From Apostichopus japonicus (taxonomy: Eukaryota > Echinodermata > Holothuroidea > Aspidochirotida > Stichopodidae), in contig NC_092563.1 of NCBI RefSeq assembly GCF_037975245.1, positions 4,101,001 through 4,165,000 on the forward strand: a DNA stretch of 64,000 nucleotides. The letters run 5' to 3'. Both the position numbers and the translations under genes were made by a program. The notes beneath the pieces are model-generated. The model saw nothing but the letters and a program-made list of their open reading frames with translations. It had not been told where the DNA came from and made no database searches. Position 1 is the first letter of the stretch. Each line of letters starts with the position of its first letter. Of the stretch, positions 36,501 through 47,559 are shown one piece after another.

Positions 36501-39500
36501 TCCTTTAACAGTATGGCTGCTCAAAAAGTTTGAAGTTGACATAACAACTAGTTATTTTCTAGAGCTATACTGAAATAGCACCAAACTTAGCCATTGTGAT
36601 GAGGGTCCTTTCTTTGTTCTGATTGGGTGTTGTAGTAAGAAATGTTGTTGAAATATCACAGCATGACAGCTCATTGGTTAATACTTTACATGCTCAGCCA
36701 AAGAGTTCCCAATTCTATTTGACATCAGACACCAACAAAGATCTTTCTTGTAGAGCCATTTAGTTAAATTATTAATATCTATTTGATTTACTGATGAAAA
36801 CTTGATTAAACAGGAATTCTCAGTGATTTCAGAGACAGCGGCTCGTGAAGTTTTTGCAGAACTAGAGAGGACCGATATGATAGCGCCCTCTGTGAATTCA
36901 AGACATCACTGAATTTCCACATTCAAGGTCATTTCTTAGCAGCCACCTGAATTCAAAGTTTTACCTAGTACTTCATAAAACAGATTAATTTTTCAACATA
37001 CAGCCACTTTTAGGATATCCTGTTTAGAAGTTAAACACCAATATGACAGAACTACTAGATTCAAACTTAGTTTAATGTAAGCTCACATCATGTTGTAAAA
37101 AATAGGGATGGCGTGATAAAATTCTGGGTAAAATTTAAATGTTCTGGTGTTCAAGTCATTACCCAGTGTTTTCTCATTATCAGTTGTAAACTTATTCTGT
37201 GGTGAAAGAGTTGCTGGCTATAAGAGTTCATTTGGGATGTCAATTACATTATAGTGAAATAAGAGAATAATTTTGCTACAATCTAGTGTAGGGTGGCCAG
37301 AAACTGGTCCCCATCCGGCACGTTTCTATGTTCATTTTCAAGTCTTAACATTGTGAAATAGGTAACCTGCAGTAGTTCAAGACTTAGTAAACGATTTCAT
37401 CTTATTAAATTATCTTTTCTAATTTGTTGAAGAGTCCAGCCCTGTCGAGGGAGATTGGGGAGGCTGCAGCATGGGTTCCATCAGAGGGTCTAACAGTTAA
37501 TTAATGTGAAGCAGGGAGCGATATTAACAGTTATGGAATTGTTTGTGCTGTGGTGAATGTGTAGGTTAATGTGTAAGCTAATGTGTAGGCTAATGTGAAG
37601 GCTAATGTGTAGGCTAATGTATAGATTTCGCGTACATTCATTTATGGATCCAACACAGTGAAGCAGTTTGAAAATGTGACACTGTAGGACTCCATAAACA
37701 TTGCAACATCAATTGCTTCGTTATGCTTGAAATTCTGCAAACTGTGCATTGAATTGCTGGACTGTCCAGCTTAATTGGTCAGTCTAGCCTAATCCTGGAC
37801 ATCTGGCCACCCCATAGCAACCACTCAATCACACCATGTGTCACCGTGACATGAAAGTGTATGATTGTCATTAAGGCCAAACTCTTCGGGGCTGTTCATT
37901 AAGTTTCATTAAGATTCTTTCTCCTAAAAGGTGCGAGTTACACCGACTGATGGTTTTTAGCATTGAGGCTACTTACCGGTCCAGGTTTGAGACAGCTGCT
38001 AGATCTATTTTCCAAACAACACCCCAGACATTTACTCCCTTTTTCTCTACTATAGTGGCCGTTCCCCCAGTCCATAAAGGGTCGGATTTTCGGCTTGATA
38101 AAGTGCCAAATGCTAAGTCATAATCCTATGGACGGAAAAACATAGAGACCATTCATTCTTGGAAACTTTTTTCCAATAAGAAGGTAACATCGAAAGGTAG
38201 TCCTCAATAAAACCAGAAAGCCACTTGGCTTTGCGATTCCTTGCCACATAATTTTCTCAAAGTTATAGAGCAAGTGAGAATAAGTTTTGTCTAAGAATTA
38301 AGTGAGAACCATAAAAGATCAGATATTTTTATCTCGTATTTGTAGCACTCACTTGTGGGCATCAATCAAGTAATTCACTGGTAAGGATTTTTACTGTACT
38401 ATAGAATATTTATTCCAAATTGTTTCAATAAACCAGAAAGAACAGTCTGTCAAGGTGAAATATAGACACATATATCTGCACACATGGACAATAATTTGTA
38501 CCAATTGGAGCTAGAAAATCACCTCTGCCACCAACCATCCCTTTAATAATTGTTAAATTAAATGAATTGAGAATATACATGATAGTTACACATGTGAAAT
38601 ATTTCACAACTTACTGGCAAAGCCAAGTTCATCTAGTATAAATAACAGAGAATAAGGCTAATTTTTGAGACCTTTTAAGATAACCTGCTGACTACTTGAG
38701 CCAATTTTGAAGCCATTTGAGATAACCTATTGACCCCTTAAAGCTCAGGGAATGTGTAAGGGATATTAAGGGCCACTTGAGTGTGTTCAAAGACCCAACA
38801 CAAGAGTATCAACTCTTTGAAACATATTTATTGTCCTGGGTGACTTTATGTACATGTACTTTTCATGAACAGTTGAGATTTTGTTATAATGAGCCCTTTA
38901 CAAAACTGAACCGAACTGATATTGGCCAAACTATGTTCACCAAAAAGGGAACTATAGCATTAGCATGGTAGAACTCATAGATTAAACCCAGCTTTAATTT
39001 GAAGTTATAGCATGTCTACAAGGATTACATACTTTGATACATGTAGACCTCATGTGACCTTTGACCTCTACCAACTACTCACCAAGTTGGATCTACATAG
39101 TAAGTATGAAGTTTCACAAAGATGTACTTTTTTAGTTATCATGTTTACAAGGTTTTTACAGACTTTACTAATTATGTTGACTGCAAATGAGCTTTGACCT
39201 CCCCAATTTCAATAGGGTTCTTGTACTCATCAAGCTAGATCTACATACTTCATATGAAGTTCAACATAGATGTACTTTTTGATATCGTGTTTACAAAGTA
39301 TTCAGATTTTGACCTCTGTTGACCCCAAATGACCTTTGAACTTCACAGAAAAGAACAGGATTCTTTTACTTAATGAGACGGATCAGTGTATCAAGTATAA
39401 AGTAAATCCACCATGAACTTTTTCAGTTATGATGTTTACAAGCAAATGTCACATGCACACACACACACCTTTCACATCCGGCAATGAAGAAAAATATATA

Positions 39501-39791
39501 GTTGAGATGGTGAATTCCAGCAATATTTGAACTTAGTAACAACATATATGGAAGAGTGCCTCAATGTGTACTGTACAGCCCAGACGACACAAAAAACGTC
39601 ACCTCTACTCAAAATCTGTAAAGGTAAAAAAGAAGATTAACACCACAACAAGCTTTCAGATGCAATACCTTCAATATTCCTTTCCCCACTGCAACAGCTG
39701 ATGGATTGTTCAGATGAATACGGGTGCTGTCTAAATTGCTGCCATAACTAAAGTAGAGGAAATAACCCTCCTCTTTATTGAACCACGACAT
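33284..39791 (-). CDS. GGCT: Gamma-glutamylcyclotransferase-like, proximal copy, complete (176 aa)
   Basis: Three minus-strand coding exons, 39791-39669, 38125-37977 and 33542-33284 (123+149+259 nt), give 176 residues plus stop, close to human GGCT length. Exon 1 reads MSWFNKEEGYFLYFSYGSN then LDSTRIHLNNPSAVAVG, with the intact YGSN loop at residues 16-19. Exon 2 holds NVWGVVWKIDL and SNLD. Exon 3 begins Gln-Glu (Glu93, equivalent to the catalytic Glu98), then LLCRTYQ and EHGLPDYYIQKLMAI. The family catalyses cyclisation of gamma-glutamyl amino acids to 5-oxoproline. The ATG lies 4 nt inside an exon whose acceptor is tttgtcttccag, so a 5'UTR exon exists upstream. A donor-like ACAG|GTAAGC directly follows the stop, suggesting a 3'UTR intron. 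It is the most likely active member of the cluster; intron 2 (about 4.4 kb) contains the nested repeat array. Confidence 0.9.
33930..34218 (-). mobile_element. tRNA-derived SINE (family A), second copy
   Basis: It has the same body as 20994-21307, with head tggctgagtagataaa (box A) and an (ATT)n tail at 33936-33959. The box B region is deleted. It lies next to the start of the 627-bp tandem array. Confidence 0.75.
34511..34910. mobile_element. Non-autonomous hAT element, 400 bp, perfect TSD
   Basis: The ends cagggttgtccaacct and aggttggacaaccctg are perfect inverted repeats; the 8-bp duplication ctttaaat is exact (34503-34510 and 34911-34918). The interior includes GC-rich 'gcgggccgga' words unlike the surrounding AT-rich DNA. 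No transposase. Confidence 0.92.
34917..35249 (+). mobile_element. TTAA-target miniature element, copy 3
   Basis: TTAA flanks at 34913-34916 and 35250-35253. The interior matches copies at 16752 and 22636. The sibling tandem units keep the empty site (a single TTAA in 'ttcctttaacagtatgg' at about 35875-35890 and 36502-36517), which proves both the insertion and the duplication. Confidence 0.92.
36808..37976. other. Intron 2 of proximal GGCT, 5' part
   Basis: No repeat family named. A short array of 'gtNtaggctaatgtN' words occurs at about 37555-37625. Confidence 0.5.
37977..38125 (-). CDS. GGCT: GGCT proximal copy, exon 2
   Basis: The acceptor tccatag precedes 38125 and the donor GTAAGT follows 37977. 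149 nt, ending phase 2 in an Arg codon. Holds the VWGVVWKID strand. Confidence 0.88.
39000..39490 (+). repeat. Tandem repeat with TGACCT words, intron 1 of proximal GGCT
   Basis: About three units of roughly 110-140 bp share 'tttgacctc', 'caagNtNgatctacata', 'agtatgaagtt' and 'aagatgtactttttNagtta' with 'gtttacaag'. A perfect DR1 arrangement, TGACCT-T-TGACCT, is at 39055-39067. A lone unit is at 29880-30090. Confidence 0.7.
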
Positions 39792-39795
39792 CGTT
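39669..39795 (-). CDS. GGCT: GGCT proximal copy, exon 1 (coding from 39791)
   Basis: The acceptor tttgtcttccag ends at 39796; ATG at 39791-39789; donor GTATTG after 39669. 41 codons including the YGSN loop. The acceptor upstream of the ATG shows that a non-coding exon precedes it; that exon was not found. Confidence 0.88.
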
Positions 39796-40269
39796 CTGGA
39801 AGACAAAAAGGAGATAACTTTTCCTCAGTCTTCAGATAAAAGTTTTCATCTAATCTTTTACATCGAGATAAATAAACAGTAAAGTTTGCAGCGCCGTCAA
39901 TTGGCAGGTCTCAAACTAACCAGCTCCTTAAGATGTGTGAAATAAACTTTAATTTTACTGCTTGGGGAGCTTTGGATGTTTCCCTACTCATTATATATGC
40001 TGTTCTGATCAGTTTGGGGATCGATTATTTGAAATTTGATCCCAGAATTTCAGCTGCATATTTGACAGAATATTTAAGACTGTTTGACCTTACTAAGTGT
40101 AAAGAAAATGCATATTAAAAGTACTATTACATACACAAGAGGAGCTTTTCGTGCTATTATGGAATCTATGAAAGCTTGCATGGGCAATCAGCCATGAAAA
40201 AGGACAATACTGTAGATACTTTAGCCCTATGCAGAAGACCTATTCCCAGCAGACGGTAAAAAAGGCATG

Positions 40270-41490
40270 CAGGAATTTCAGGAGGACTATACCAGTGCTT
40301 GCAAATGGAGAATTTTCCACATCCCACTGGAAAGTCTGGTGGAGGTGTGGGACTGTTATATAAATCAGGATTGTCCATAAATATCAACACACCAACAATG
40401 GATGACTCTATACCAATTTTAAGCATATGGATTGCTGTGTTAGAACTGGCGACTCACAAATCGTACTTAGCGTGATATATCGACCTCCTCCCTCCTCTAA
40501 TTATGGATTTAAAGAACTTTGTATTTTTTCAAGGAGTAGGCATTGTATTTAGAATCTGTCACAACTATGAAAGATCGTTTGGCCATTGTTGGTGTTTTAA
40601 ACTTCCAATTGGATGACCCCAATGATTTGGATTCTCAAAAAATTTTTCTAAAATGTCCATGGGTTAAAACAGCATGTCGTTGGTGCCACTCACTCATGAT
40701 GTTGTGATAACTCAGGGAAACAATGAAATACTGCACGGTTCACCCTCTATCGTTGAGGCTTGTCTTGGCAATATGGATGGAAAATGTGACCTGTGATCAT
40801 AACGCTGTTTCTTTCAATCACAACATGCATAAACCAGAAAACAATCGCAAAGTCACGACTTTCAGGAAGTTTCGTGGTCTCAGTGTGACCGGTTTCATTT
40901 AGGATCTTAAAAACTGTGAATTCCTGAAGCTTGTGGGTCGACCAGTTGATGAGTCAGCGAGGTACTACAACACATGCTTGAACGGTATAGTCAATCACCA
41001 TGCACCAAACTGCTGCACAAAGTCCATCACTCTTTGACCCCATTCCCCCTGGTACACAGATGAACTCAGGGAGGCAAAGCATGAATGCAGGGGGGCTAAG
41101 AGAGTTTGGAGGAAGACACGCCTGACCGTAAACTGGCAGATTTACAGAAAATAATGTCAATTTGTGAAACAAGCTTCTGATCCAAGAAACACAGTCTTTT
41201 CATTGCAACGAAATAGCTAAAGTTCGCCACATTTTATACATGTATATAATGTAGTAATGTCGTTCATTTTTAGCTTTTTTTCAGGAATTTGAATTTGGCA
41301 GCTTTTTTTTGGCCTTTTACCTATTTAATCTTATTTTACCTTTTTATTTCTGCATCTTTAACATTCGTTTATTGTTTATTTTCTTGATTTGTATGTTTTA
41401 TTGTAAACCCCTTAGAGGTATTTTATATTAGACACTTAAGGGGCTATAGAAATTCTGTCAAAAAATATAATAATAAAAAATAATATATAT
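40270..41490 (+). pseudogene. L2/CR1-like LINE remnant: endonuclease region joined to 3' end
   Basis: In shifted frames the translation shows PTGKSGGGVGLLYKSGL and VIYRPPPSSNYG of the APE-type endonuclease, then SPWYTDELREAKHECR with RVWRKTRLTVNWQIY, the linker seen in L2/CR1 LINEs. The reverse transcriptase is absent. Soon after, 41400-41490 holds a typical LINE 3' end ('gacacttaaggggctataga') running into an (AATA/TA)n tail. So the element has an internal deletion plus frameshifts and stops. Adjacent 5' boundary is uncertain. Confidence 0.8.
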
Positions 41491-44400
41491 ATACATATAT
41501 ACACTAGTCCTTTTTCAATTTGCATGTCTGAAAGAACTGCTGGATGGGAAGTAACTAACCCACCACTTTCATATATACACAATTTTAAAGTGAAGTAATT
41601 AATGACTGTAATGGTTACATAACATCTGCCAATTTCTTATGGATACAAATACTCACAGGGGGTTGTTGGTTTGCTTCAGATAACATGCAATGTCCACAGT
41701 GATTGCGTTCTGTGTGACAAAACTTTCTTTAGGTACTGTACTGTAGCTGACTGGCTGTTGCTGCCTGACTAAGAGAGCATATATATATATATTGAGAGAA
41801 GGAAAATACAACGGTATCTTAAATCTTTGTTCAGTGTTTTATGAGGAGGATGCTGCGATATTTTACTTTACCTGATGTACGATTAGGTAAACGAGCGCCA
41901 TCTGTATTGAAAGGCAGATCAGGTAAATAAGCAGTTAGTAAATTGTTTGTTTAATCGACATTCGGGTGAAGTAGCACCGGTGCGTCGCTATATGACCAAC
42001 AAACGGGTAGAGCAAGTAACGTACAGCTTTATCTTTATTGAACAGTGACTTGGGTAAAAAGGCACCAGAACTGTGTTTATTTCATCATCTTCATCATTAT
42101 TATCATCATGACTATTGATAATGCTCGCCTTCAAACCATTTCATCACTTAATAGTTCAACTGAAACACAATGGTGTCAAAGTCAGTGAAATATATATAAT
42201 TCACAATCTGGTAATTATAAGTTCCAGAACATCCCTTGTTGATCTGATGATAGGGTTAACAAGTATGAGCAACATCTTTATTTGACAATCCTGTGAATAA
42301 GCCAGTTCGGAGATGCAACTTACGCATGCGCGAATCTTTGTGCTTGACCCCCATTTTGGGTCATTTGTGAATAAACTCTGTGTTGTTGTCGTTGCGAGCA
42401 AACTGTAGTAATAATGAACAAGATTTAGCCCAGCATTTCCGGGAAAATTGATAAGATATTGGACATTATATTTATTGTAGTAGTCCAGAAAATTAAGCAA
42501 TAATATTTCCCTACATCAGAAAAAAATGTAATTTTGCATTACACCTCAGGACTAAAGATGTCTGGGGTTGATAATGATAAGTGTTTGCGCCTTTGCGGTA
42601 TGAACGCTAAGATTATCTAGTATGTAATTTGTCGCATAGTGTGTACGCGAATATATAGAAAGTTAGCAACAATGAATTATACATGGGAAATATCGTTGTA
42701 GCTTGTCATATAATGATTACTAAACCATGTATATAAGATAGAAAAAGATCTCTTCAAGATTGTTTTTGTATATGAATGATCATGAGATAACGAATTTGGA
42801 TCAATATTTTACTTCAAATACTTTCGCCTAAGTTACATCCAGTGCAGATCATATTCTTGCAGTATGCATACTATAGGTTCTCTACCTATGTTGCTACTTC
42901 AGAGTACGTTGTAGTTTACATGGGTCAAGCTAAGGCAATCTCTTCGCAGCGAAAACAAGTTCTTTTCTTCCCGATAATTTAAGTCCTCGCTCCCATAGAG
43001 AGTCCTTCAAAGCCTTAACCGTCCCTAGCATTTAATATCATCGATGGATATTTCATCCTCCATTGCGAAAAAAATAAGAAATACTTCAACCAGTACATAT
43101 ATCGATCAATAATTGGAGTTACAACCCTATAGTGTGTGCATATATGTTAACAAGCTGTCGAGTGTCTACTATTCACAGTCGACCCTTTGACCTCATATTA
43201 TGTAATCATAAGATGCTGGTATCTCCGAACTGGCTTATACTGTTAGCTCCCATAATGTGTTACAATGTCACTCTATGCCAGGGTGTTCAAAAGGGGGCCT
43301 TCAAATAAATTTGGCCTGTAAAAATTTAAATCTGCCCCAAGAAAAGTATTCAGCCACAATCATGCACTAACATGGTAGTCTTACAAATATCCTTAGGCAT
43401 CAAGGCTTAATTAAAGGCCGAGAGAATGAAATTATTTTTCCTTTCACTCCTTATCTTTGCCTTATCATTGTCTGCCTTTTCAGTTGAATGAGTTAAGCCT
43501 AGTCTATAGCCTAAATTGCTTCAGTGCAACAAGTAATAGCTAGATAGTTACTAACCATGGCAGGCAATTTACCAGAACAAACTGTTTGCAGAGGTTTCAA
43601 TATCGTAATCCTACCAATTCAGCTACGGTGCAACCAATAGCTATAGGCTTAGTCTGTTTCATTCGAGTAGTAGTACTCAGTACAAAGCCTACAGGACAGT
43701 AGCCTAAGCCCAACGACCAAATAGCCTACCCAGAATACCTGAATTACCAATTAACCTGTTTTACTTGAATACTTGCACTTGTGTAGAAACATCCACAAGG
43801 TTTGCTTACTGTGACAAAAAAAAGTTACAGCTAAATGGGTTTTTACCCACGACTAACCCACCTGAGATCGAAAGTTTTCGGTAGAAAGGGAATGCTAACA
43901 TTCCGTGATGGATTCATCCGCAAATTGGTTCACGTCGACTTCTACTCTAGTACTATGCTACTGACGGACGTGCGCGTTGGAACAAAAGGGACTGTCCCTC
44001 GAGAAGCTGAGCTGAAAAATCGTGTCTGAAGTGCATGGCGCTATTCATTTAAAGATAAAAGAGCCTTACATTTTGCGATGGCAGTATTTTAAAAAGGAGG
44101 CGGTACTGGCGTTGTCGTTGAAGACAACTCCCGTTTATGGGGTGGGGGGGGGGTCGATGGTCATCACTCCGCAATATAAAATTAATAGTTTAATGCAAAA
44201 TAGTGCATTCTAAGGCTTATTTTAGACTATAGGTTAGGCAAGGTTCGCGTTTTACATTTACGTCGTTTTTCACGACCGCAGATTAGGGGCCGCTACTTAC
44301 GACCAAAAATATGGTCCCGTTGTAAAATGCAGTGTTACCTATTGTTACGACCAAAAGTTCAACACAAATTTCACTAAAACTCCCTTACCAACGATATTCT

Positions 44401-44896
44401 TGCACTAAACATGCCACCGTCTTTCGATATTATCTTAAACTATAGTCGACATGTAATTTGTATCGTTGTGCTCCTACTCCTTAGCTATAGGCTAGGATCG
44501 GTAACATAAATTAATGATGCCAATATATATGATAATCTGATCTCCCTACATGTATATATATGGAGATAAGATATTGTTCTTCAACCCAAAACAGAAATGT
44601 AGGGAAGTGTGTAAGTGAGTGTGTCACTGAGTGAGCAAAAATTATTGAACTCCTCCTAGACTCTAAGTCCTATCAAGTTCAAACTTAGTGGGTAGGTGAC
44701 GTACCACTTAAAGGCGTGCCTGCGTGATTGGTGACGTGTAGGCCAAAGGTCAGGAACATAAAACTTCTGGATGCCAACATGTTGGAAAAATGCATTAAAC
44801 CACACGATATGTATAGAGAATGAGACAAATATTGAAAAAAGACAGATTTCGGTGTTAAGGGTTGGGGTCAAAGATCAATTAAGTTAATAGGTGTTT
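41491..44896. other. Intergenic, no gene supported
   Basis: AT-rich sequence without a credible exon. Fragment of the CATTCTGAGGC repeat at about 44185-44250. Possible promoter/5'UTR of the proximal GGCT gene lies somewhere in 39.8-42 kb, but no marker fixes it. Confidence 0.4.
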
Positions 44897-44961
44897 TTCG
44901 GGCAAGTCGATACAGCCCCCCCCCCCACCCCAAAAGAAATTGGGCTCCTATACGCCTATGG
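44897..44961. mobile_element. End fragment of the 4.4-kb TIR element family
   Basis: 'cgggcaagtcgatacag', a poly-C tract and 'gggctcctatacgcctatgg' match the right end of the element at 4447-4825. The left part is missing or diverged. Confidence 0.55.
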
Positions 44962-45069
44962 TTGTAGGCCAACTATCACTCAGACACTGTATATGCATAT
45001 TGTGTGTTAGATGGAACACGTTGTCACAACTTCCGTGGGATAAAACAAAATGGCACCCTCTAGCGCCCC

Positions 45070-46172
45070 CTCTGTTGCGACCCCGGGTTTCCCTTGGCCT
45101 TCAAAGCCGATAAAATACAATATGAGATAGATTCAGGGAAATAAACTCAAGGGACCAAAAGACTACTGAGAGGTTTCTGAAAGTTAACAAAAACGATATA
45201 TTAACAATGATACGATCTCTACTAATTTGTACAAGGATTCTTGGTACTAGAAATTTGGAATATCACAGACAGATTTTACAATATTATACGGCCGTTAAAT
45301 TCTTAAAAGATTACTTAACTTATCTTACGCGGCGCGTGCCGGTTCTCGGTTCCTTTCGTAACTGTGCTGACGTCCTTGCGTCACCAACAACGATATCGGG
45401 AGTATCCCTCGTAGGCTGGTATCCCGTGACTTGGTCAGGAGCAAAACCGTTCCCCGCTGGTCCAATTCGACTCAACGTTTGTATCCCAAGGATGGCGTCC
45501 TCCTGGGTGAACTCCGAAAACTCTGCCGAAGTCACGCCTCTCCCGATTAAACGACGCACCAATTTGATAAACAAACAGTCCACCGGTTCCTCCGTCCGTC
45601 CCCTCGATAATTAATCTTTTACCTCAGATGAATTACTTCTCACAATCCTCCTCCGTAGGTTTATTGAGAAAAAATGTTAATTCTGACTCGACTGGATAAT
45701 TAGATCGAAAAGCTAAAATCACCGAAAATATCTCTTCTTATATATATATCCAGGGTTTAATCTCCCGAAAGTTCCTTTCCAGGAATCCTGACGGAATAAC
45801 ATCGAGAATCATCCATGTCTCGAAGATACGACTGATAGTTCAACGTTCATTGGTCGACGATATCCGGTCACCTGCTAAAAATGTATGTTCTGGTAAATAT
45901 GTAATCGCTAATATCGAATAGCGTCATCATTTCTCGTCGCTTCCAGAAAGAACGCACACAGACACGTAAGCTCCGAAAGGATTGCATAATGTTCTCATAT
46001 TAGACTCGGTTATCAGTCACGATGAGCGACCTACTTATCACTCAGATCAGCGTATACTGAATACACGTTCAATGAATACAGTCGTTCGTGACACACGTAT
46101 TGCTTGCTTGTGGCATAGCCAAATTGACCCATTTGTTATTACATCGACTACGGCAAATAACATCATTATTAC
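45070..46172. other. Possible solo LTR or GC-rich element, uncertain
   Basis: The stretch opens TGTTGCGACCCCGGG and could end at TTACA (46172), i.e. TG...CA as in an LTR. It includes a GC-rich block (45330-45600) with open frames on both strands (135 codons plus, 87 codons minus) that show no known domain. No matching second copy or clean target duplication was found. Alternatives are a CpG-rich promoter/5' region of the transporter gene just downstream, or an unknown gene fragment. Confidence 0.25.
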
Positions 46173-46392
46173 ATGATTAAAATCTTACGCATGTTATATG
46201 TACCTGCATATATTAACACAAATGAAAAAGATATTTATTGAAGATAAAAGTGTGTATATATGTAATTAATTTTAGAATTCAACCTGATACACCATGCTGG
46301 CAGACCGTCATTTATATTAATAAATCATAAATAAATATTTACATATGTATAAAGAGAACATTGTCATCCCATTTTTATTTTTAGAACCGGTC

Positions 46393-47343
46393 ATGGAGTC
46401 ATTCAGCCAGGTTGTATACAACCAGCGTGGCGTAATATTTGCCACTCTCTCTTCCGTCATGTGGGCTATGAACGGACTGGGGGCCAAAATTATCACAAAG
46501 GCCGTTTCTCCGTGGATCATCGCTTATGCATGTTGTCTCTCATATCTGCTCTTCATCCCTTGGCTGAAATGGGAGAACATGACAAGATATGTCATGTTTG
46601 ACAATATCTTTATGATCCTCGCTGGACTTTGTGACGTGATCAGCCTTTATCTTGCCACAGTTGCTTTTTCGTTGACTTCCGTAGGAAATGCCAGTGCTAT
46701 CATTTTCAGCAAACCTGTATTTTGTGCTCTCCTGTCCAGTTTTGTCTTAAAGGAGAAGTTTGCAGCCTGTGATTGCTTTATAGTGATTGTAAATGTCATC
46801 GGTGTTCTTTTGATTACAAACCCATTTAGCATATGTTTGGACAATGCGGGATTTCGTCGTGATAGCTACCATGTGTTAGGTTCGATCTCTGCTCTAGGTG
46901 CCGCCGTTTCTGGTTCCGTCGCCTTCATTTCTGTGCGGAAATTAGTTTACAGAGACACGTACGACCCATTCTTAGTTCTCCTTGCCAAATGCATCATCGG
47001 TTTCGTAACTTTTAGTGTAGTCTTAAGTTTCGAATTTACATCACGTGATCATATGCAGAATCCGTCCGATTGGGGTTGCCTACTTGCAGTCTGTTTCACA
47101 GGGGTGTGCGCATGCGTTCTTGTATACGCAGCACTTCAGACTGAGACTGCAAGCACGGTGTGTGCAATATCGACAGCGCAAGTAGTTATATCATACTTAC
47201 TTCAAGTGGTTTTCACCGATGACGTCATAGATTTTATATCTGTTTTAGGTGCTGTCCTTATTTTATCTGCTCCACTCTGGTATGCCGTACAAGGTATTCT
47301 TCAAAGATCAGATGATGAGGTCATCGATCCTATACAGTATTAA
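46393..47343 (+). CDS. SLC35G1-like drug/metabolite transporter (EamA family), 316 aa
   Basis: This encodes a polytopic membrane protein of the drug/metabolite transporter superfamily, most like vertebrate SLC35G proteins; the substrate is not known from sequence. About ten hydrophobic segments are visible, in two EamA-type halves: roughly residues 13-32, 41-57, 69-90, 97-117, 126-143 and then 158-180, 190-210, 226-245, 250-270, 275-298. The family-typical word GNASAIIFSKPVFCALLSS with FVLKEKF closes the first half. I choose ATG 46393 (MESFSQ) over the in-frame ATG 46345 because 'tttttatttttag' at 46372-46384 looks like a splice acceptor, leaving a 5'UTR exon upstream. Stop TAA at 47341-47343. 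The coding region is in one exon. Length fits the family (about 310-365). Charged C-tail SDDEVIDP. Confidence 0.88.
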   Translation: MESFSQVVYNQRGVIFATLSSVMWAMNGLGAKIITKAVSPWIIAYACCLSYLLFIPWLKWENMTRYVMFDNIFMILAGLCDVISLYLATVAFSLTSVGNASAIIFSKPVFCALLSSFVLKEKFAACDCFIVIVNVIGVLLITNPFSICLDNAGFRRDSYHVLGSISALGAAVSGSVAFISVRKLVYRDTYDPFLVLLAKCIIGFVTFSVVLSFEFTSRDHMQNPSDWGCLLAVCFTGVCACVLVYAALQTETASTVCAISTAQVVISYLLQVVFTDDVIDFISVLGAVLILSAPLWYAVQGILQRSDDEVIDPIQY

Positions 47344-47546
47344 CGTTTCTATATAGAACTAACAAATTGGTCTGCGGAATGGGTAAATTTCAGTGACGGA
47401 TGCCCATGGGAGAGGATCGCATAAGGAGACGTTCAGTGCCTTATATATATGTTGGCCTTGTACAGACTTGCAGTCGGATGTTATGAGTATAGGTGTCGCC
47501 TGCATGGGCTAGGGATTGCAGGTATACATAAGATATTCAATGCTGA

Positions 47547-47552
47547 AATAAA
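47547..47552 (+). terminator. Polyadenylation signal AATAAA of the SLC35G1-like gene
   Basis: The first AATAAA downstream of the stop, about 200 nt away; a G-run and GGTCGGTCGG repeats follow. Plausible 3' end. Confidence 0.55.
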
Positions 47553-47559
47553 TCTCACG

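Larger units (their letters stand above)
34243..36807. repeat. Tandem array of a ~627-bp unit
   Basis: A partial unit (34243-34516) is followed, after two inserted elements, by full units 35255-35882 and 35883-36509 and a partial unit 36510-36807. Units begin 'agtatggctgctcaaaaagt' and end 'tattccttta'. The two full units are nearly identical, including a short frame with the same 62 predicted residues, implying recent duplication (or assembly duplication). Within each unit 'gccccaccaaatgcataaac' is itself doubled. No gene is encoded. Confidence 0.9.

Noticed and set aside
43835-44213. Pair of 63-64-codon plus frames
   Set aside because: No domain, low-complexity G-run within, and part overlaps a dispersed repeat.
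46345-46392. Upstream ATG adding 16 residues to the transporter
   Set aside because: The added stretch contains a splice-acceptor-like tttttatttttag and is unlike family N-termini; ATG 46393 is preferred, though not proven.
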